Source of the DNA: Eubacterium sp.
GTDB taxonomy: Bacteria; Bacillota; Clostridia; Oscillospirales; Acutalibacteraceae
DNA: 7,950 bases
Direction of reading: 5' to 3'
NCBI GenBank assembly: GCA_029050995.1
Contig: JAIDLO010000152.1
Coordinates: forward strand, 1-7,950
The translations under genes and the position numbers were made by a program. Position 1 is the stretch's first letter; the number at the start of each line of letters is the position of its first letter. Positions 6,402 to 7,950 of the stretch are shown in pieces. The notes under the pieces are model-generated. The model did no database searches and had not been told where the DNA came from. It saw only the letters and a list, made by a program, of their open reading frames with translations.

Positions 6402-6442
6402 TATTTTCAGAATATATTATCAAGAAATGAGGAGGAATATTT

Positions 6443-7546
6443 ATGCTTAAGGAAGGTCAGATCAGAATTCCAAGCGGCTGTGCCATTGCAGCTATTATTG
6501 ACCGAAAGGGCGGAAAAATCAACGGCTCTGAAATCATAAAATCCATTGCGTTGATGCACGACCGTTCAAACGGACTTGGCGGAGGATTTGCCGCATACGG
6601 AATTTATCCCGAGCATGCAGATGCCTATGCATTTCATGTTTTCTATGACACAGCAGAAGCAAAGGCTGAATGCGAGGATTACCTTTTCAGACATTTCAAT
6701 GTTGATGTTTCAGAAAAAATTCCAACGAAAAAGATTGAGGCAATCGCAAACGGCCCTGATATCTGGCGCTATTTTGCAAAACCAAACCGCGTTAGAATGA
6801 AAGAAACAAGAATGGACGAAGAGGAATACACCGTTCAATGCGTTATGCATGTAAACCAGCATATTGAGGGTGCATTCATTTTCTCAAGCGGTAAAAACAT
6901 GGGCTGCTTCAAAGCAGTAGGCTTCCCCGAGGATGTCGGCGAATTCTATATGCTTGATCAGTACAACGCTTATTTATGGACTGCACACGGAAGATTTCCA
7001 ACAAACACACCGGGCTGGTGGGGCGGTTCTCATCCATTCAATATTCTTGACTGGTCTATCGTTCACAACGGCGAAATTTCCTCTTATGATGCAAACAGAA
7101 GATACATAGAGCAGTTCGGCTATGTTTGCACAATGCAGACAGATACCGAGGTTATTACATATCTTTTCGACCATCTTCTTCGCCACCACAAGCTTCCTGT
7201 TGAGGTTGCAGCAGATGTTTTAACTGCACCCGAATGGGAGGAGATAGACAGAATGAGCAAGGATAAAAAGGATTACTTTACTGCACTTCGTTCCATTTAT
7301 AATGCAGGCCTTGTAAACGGTCCGTTCTCCGTTATCCTTGGTTCAAACAAAGGGCTTCTTGCGATTAATGACCGACTCAAGCTTCGTTCTCTTACTGCGG
7401 CTACGAAGGGAACAAGAGCTTATTTTGCTTCCGAGGAATCGGCAATCAGAGTTGTTTGCCCGAATCCGGATAAGGTATGGTCTGTAAGCGGAGCAGAGCC
7501 TGTTTTCGTTCCGCTTGAAATTGATGAAAAGGAGGATAAGGCATAA
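6443..7546 (+). CDS. Glutamate synthase, glutamine amidotransferase (class II) subunit
   Basis: This 367-residue protein is a class II (Ntn-hydrolase) glutamine amidotransferase, the separate GATase subunit of a split, archaeal-type glutamate synthase. It releases ammonia from glutamine for the synthase subunit encoded next. Cys13 in IPSGC is the likely catalytic nucleophile, exposed by removal of a 12-residue propeptide, as in other class II enzymes. The glutamine-binding signatures follow: HGRFPTN (Arg184), HNGE (208-211) and TDTE (233-236). About 110 residues separate the N-terminal strands from the HGR region, longer than in PurF-type enzymes and consistent with the stand-alone glutamate synthase form. 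A strong GAGGAGG site lies 7 nt before the ATG. The stop TAA overlaps the next start as TAATG, implying coupled translation. PurF or GlmS is unlikely, because no phosphoribosyltransferase or sugar-isomerase domain is present and the neighbour carries the synthase. Confidence 0.88.
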   Translation: MLKEGQIRIPSGCAIAAIIDRKGGKINGSEIIKSIALMHDRSNGLGGGFAAYGIYPEHADAYAFHVFYDTAEAKAECEDYLFRHFNVDVSEKIPTKKIEAIANGPDIWRYFAKPNRVRMKETRMDEEEYTVQCVMHVNQHIEGAFIFSSGKNMGCFKAVGFPEDVGEFYMLDQYNAYLWTAHGRFPTNTPGWWGGSHPFNILDWSIVHNGEISSYDANRRYIEQFGYVCTMQTDTEVITYLFDHLLRHHKLPVEVAADVLTAPEWEEIDRMSKDKKDYFTALRSIYNAGLVNGPFSVILGSNKGLLAINDRLKLRSLTAATKGTRAYFASEESAIRVVCPNPDKVWSVSGAEPVFVPLEIDEKEDKA

Positions 7547-7950
7547 TGATTAATTATATTCCACGCCGTTTTACGATTGTGCGAGACAGAGAGCTTTGCA
7601 TAGATTGCGGCTGCTGTGTTCGCCAATGTTCAAACGAATGTCATTATTATTCCGAGGACGGAAAAACTGTTCTTGCAAATTCAAACGACTGCGTTGCCTG
7701 CCACCGCTGCGTAGATTTATGCCCGACAGGCGCACTGCGCATTGAGAAATATGTTTGCGATTACAGAGATAATGCAAACTGGACACCGCAGTATCAACAG
7801 GAAATCTGCCGTCAGGCAAACACGGGATCAACCCTGCTTTCCGCAATGGGAAATCCGAAGCCATTCCCGATTTACTGGGACAAAATCCTTCTTAACGCTT
7901 CACAGGTTACAAATCCATCTATAGACCCGCTTCGTGAGCCTATGGAAATC
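7546..7950 (+). CDS. Glutamate synthase FMN/ferredoxin subunit, N-terminal part (cut by window end)
   Basis: The first 135 codons of a longer gene stay open to the last base. The start ATG at 7546 shares one base with the preceding stop, and AAAAGGAGGA lies about 10 nt upstream. The N-terminus is a two-cluster ferredoxin domain: Cys18, Cys21, Cys24 and Cys28 form the first 4Fe-4S site (CxxCxxCxxxC). Cys49, Cys52, Cys55 and Cys59-Pro form the second. The segment that follows, with YWDKILLNASQVTNPS and DPLREPMEI near the end, resembles the start of the FMN-binding glutamate synthase domain of archaeal-type GltB. This domain condenses 2-oxoglutarate with ammonia and reduces the product to glutamate. 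The FMN barrel itself lies outside the window. The ferredoxin clusters suggest electrons from ferredoxin or a partner reductase rather than a fused GltD; that is inference. Confidence 0.85.
   Translation, partial: MINYIPRRFTIVRDRELCIDCGCCVRQCSNECHYYSEDGKTVLANSNDCVACHRCVDLCPTGALRIEKYVCDYRDNANWTPQYQQEICRQANTGSTLLSAMGNPKPFPIYWDKILLNASQVTNPSIDPLREPMEI

Noticed and set aside
7571..7864. 97-codon open frame on the minus strand at the right end
   Set aside because: The + strand here encodes two 4Fe-4S ferredoxin motifs in a frame coupled to the preceding gene, which explains the DNA fully.

Overview
The window reads as a low-to-moderate GC Gram-positive chromosome, most likely a Clostridia member of the gut Oscillospirales/Ruminococcus type. 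This rests on strong GGAGG-type ribosome sites, AT-rich spacers with sigma-A-like promoters, and a split, archaeal-type glutamate synthase. The genus assignment is inference. Most of the content is recognisable metabolism. I see no CRISPR array, transposase, phage gene, tRNA or rRNA.

Layout. (1) Bases 1-294 hold the 3' end of a membrane-protein gene of unknown function on the + strand. It is closed by a hairpin at 301-324 with T-runs on both sides, which also ends the convergent minus-strand operon. (2) Bases 335-3805, minus strand, form a compact three-gene operon read right to left: a HAD-IB phosphatase with a TTG start, a GPH-family (MelB-like) cation:solute symporter, and a metallophosphoesterase. 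The phosphoesterase has an altered GNHD motif and a long extra C-terminal region. The gaps are 19 nt and a 4-nt ATGA overlap. (3) Bases 3806-4004 are an AT-rich divergent promoter region. (4) Bases 4005-6159, + strand, hold nadB (a short L-aspartate oxidase) and nadC (quinolinate phosphoribosyltransferase), which overlap. These are two steps of de novo NAD synthesis; nadA is not beside them. (5) Bases 6160-6442 are a 283-nt spacer. It holds a near-consensus promoter followed almost at once by an intrinsic terminator (a possible tiny RNA or attenuator), then a 14-bp palindrome and a second promoter. (6) Bases 6443-7950 begin a split glutamate synthase operon: a class II glutamine amidotransferase subunit, then the N-terminal part of the ferredoxin/FMN synthase subunit, which is cut by the window edge.

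How the genes fit together. nadB and nadC make nicotinate mononucleotide from aspartate, given quinolinate synthase elsewhere. The glutamate synthase pair handles glutamine-derived ammonia. The minus-strand operon combines one importer with two predicted phosphate-ester hydrolases. Its substrate cannot be read from sequence, and it is the least explained part of the window. The most interesting points are that operon, the substituted metal-binding motif in its phosphoesterase, and the promoter-terminator unit ahead of the glutamate synthase genes.
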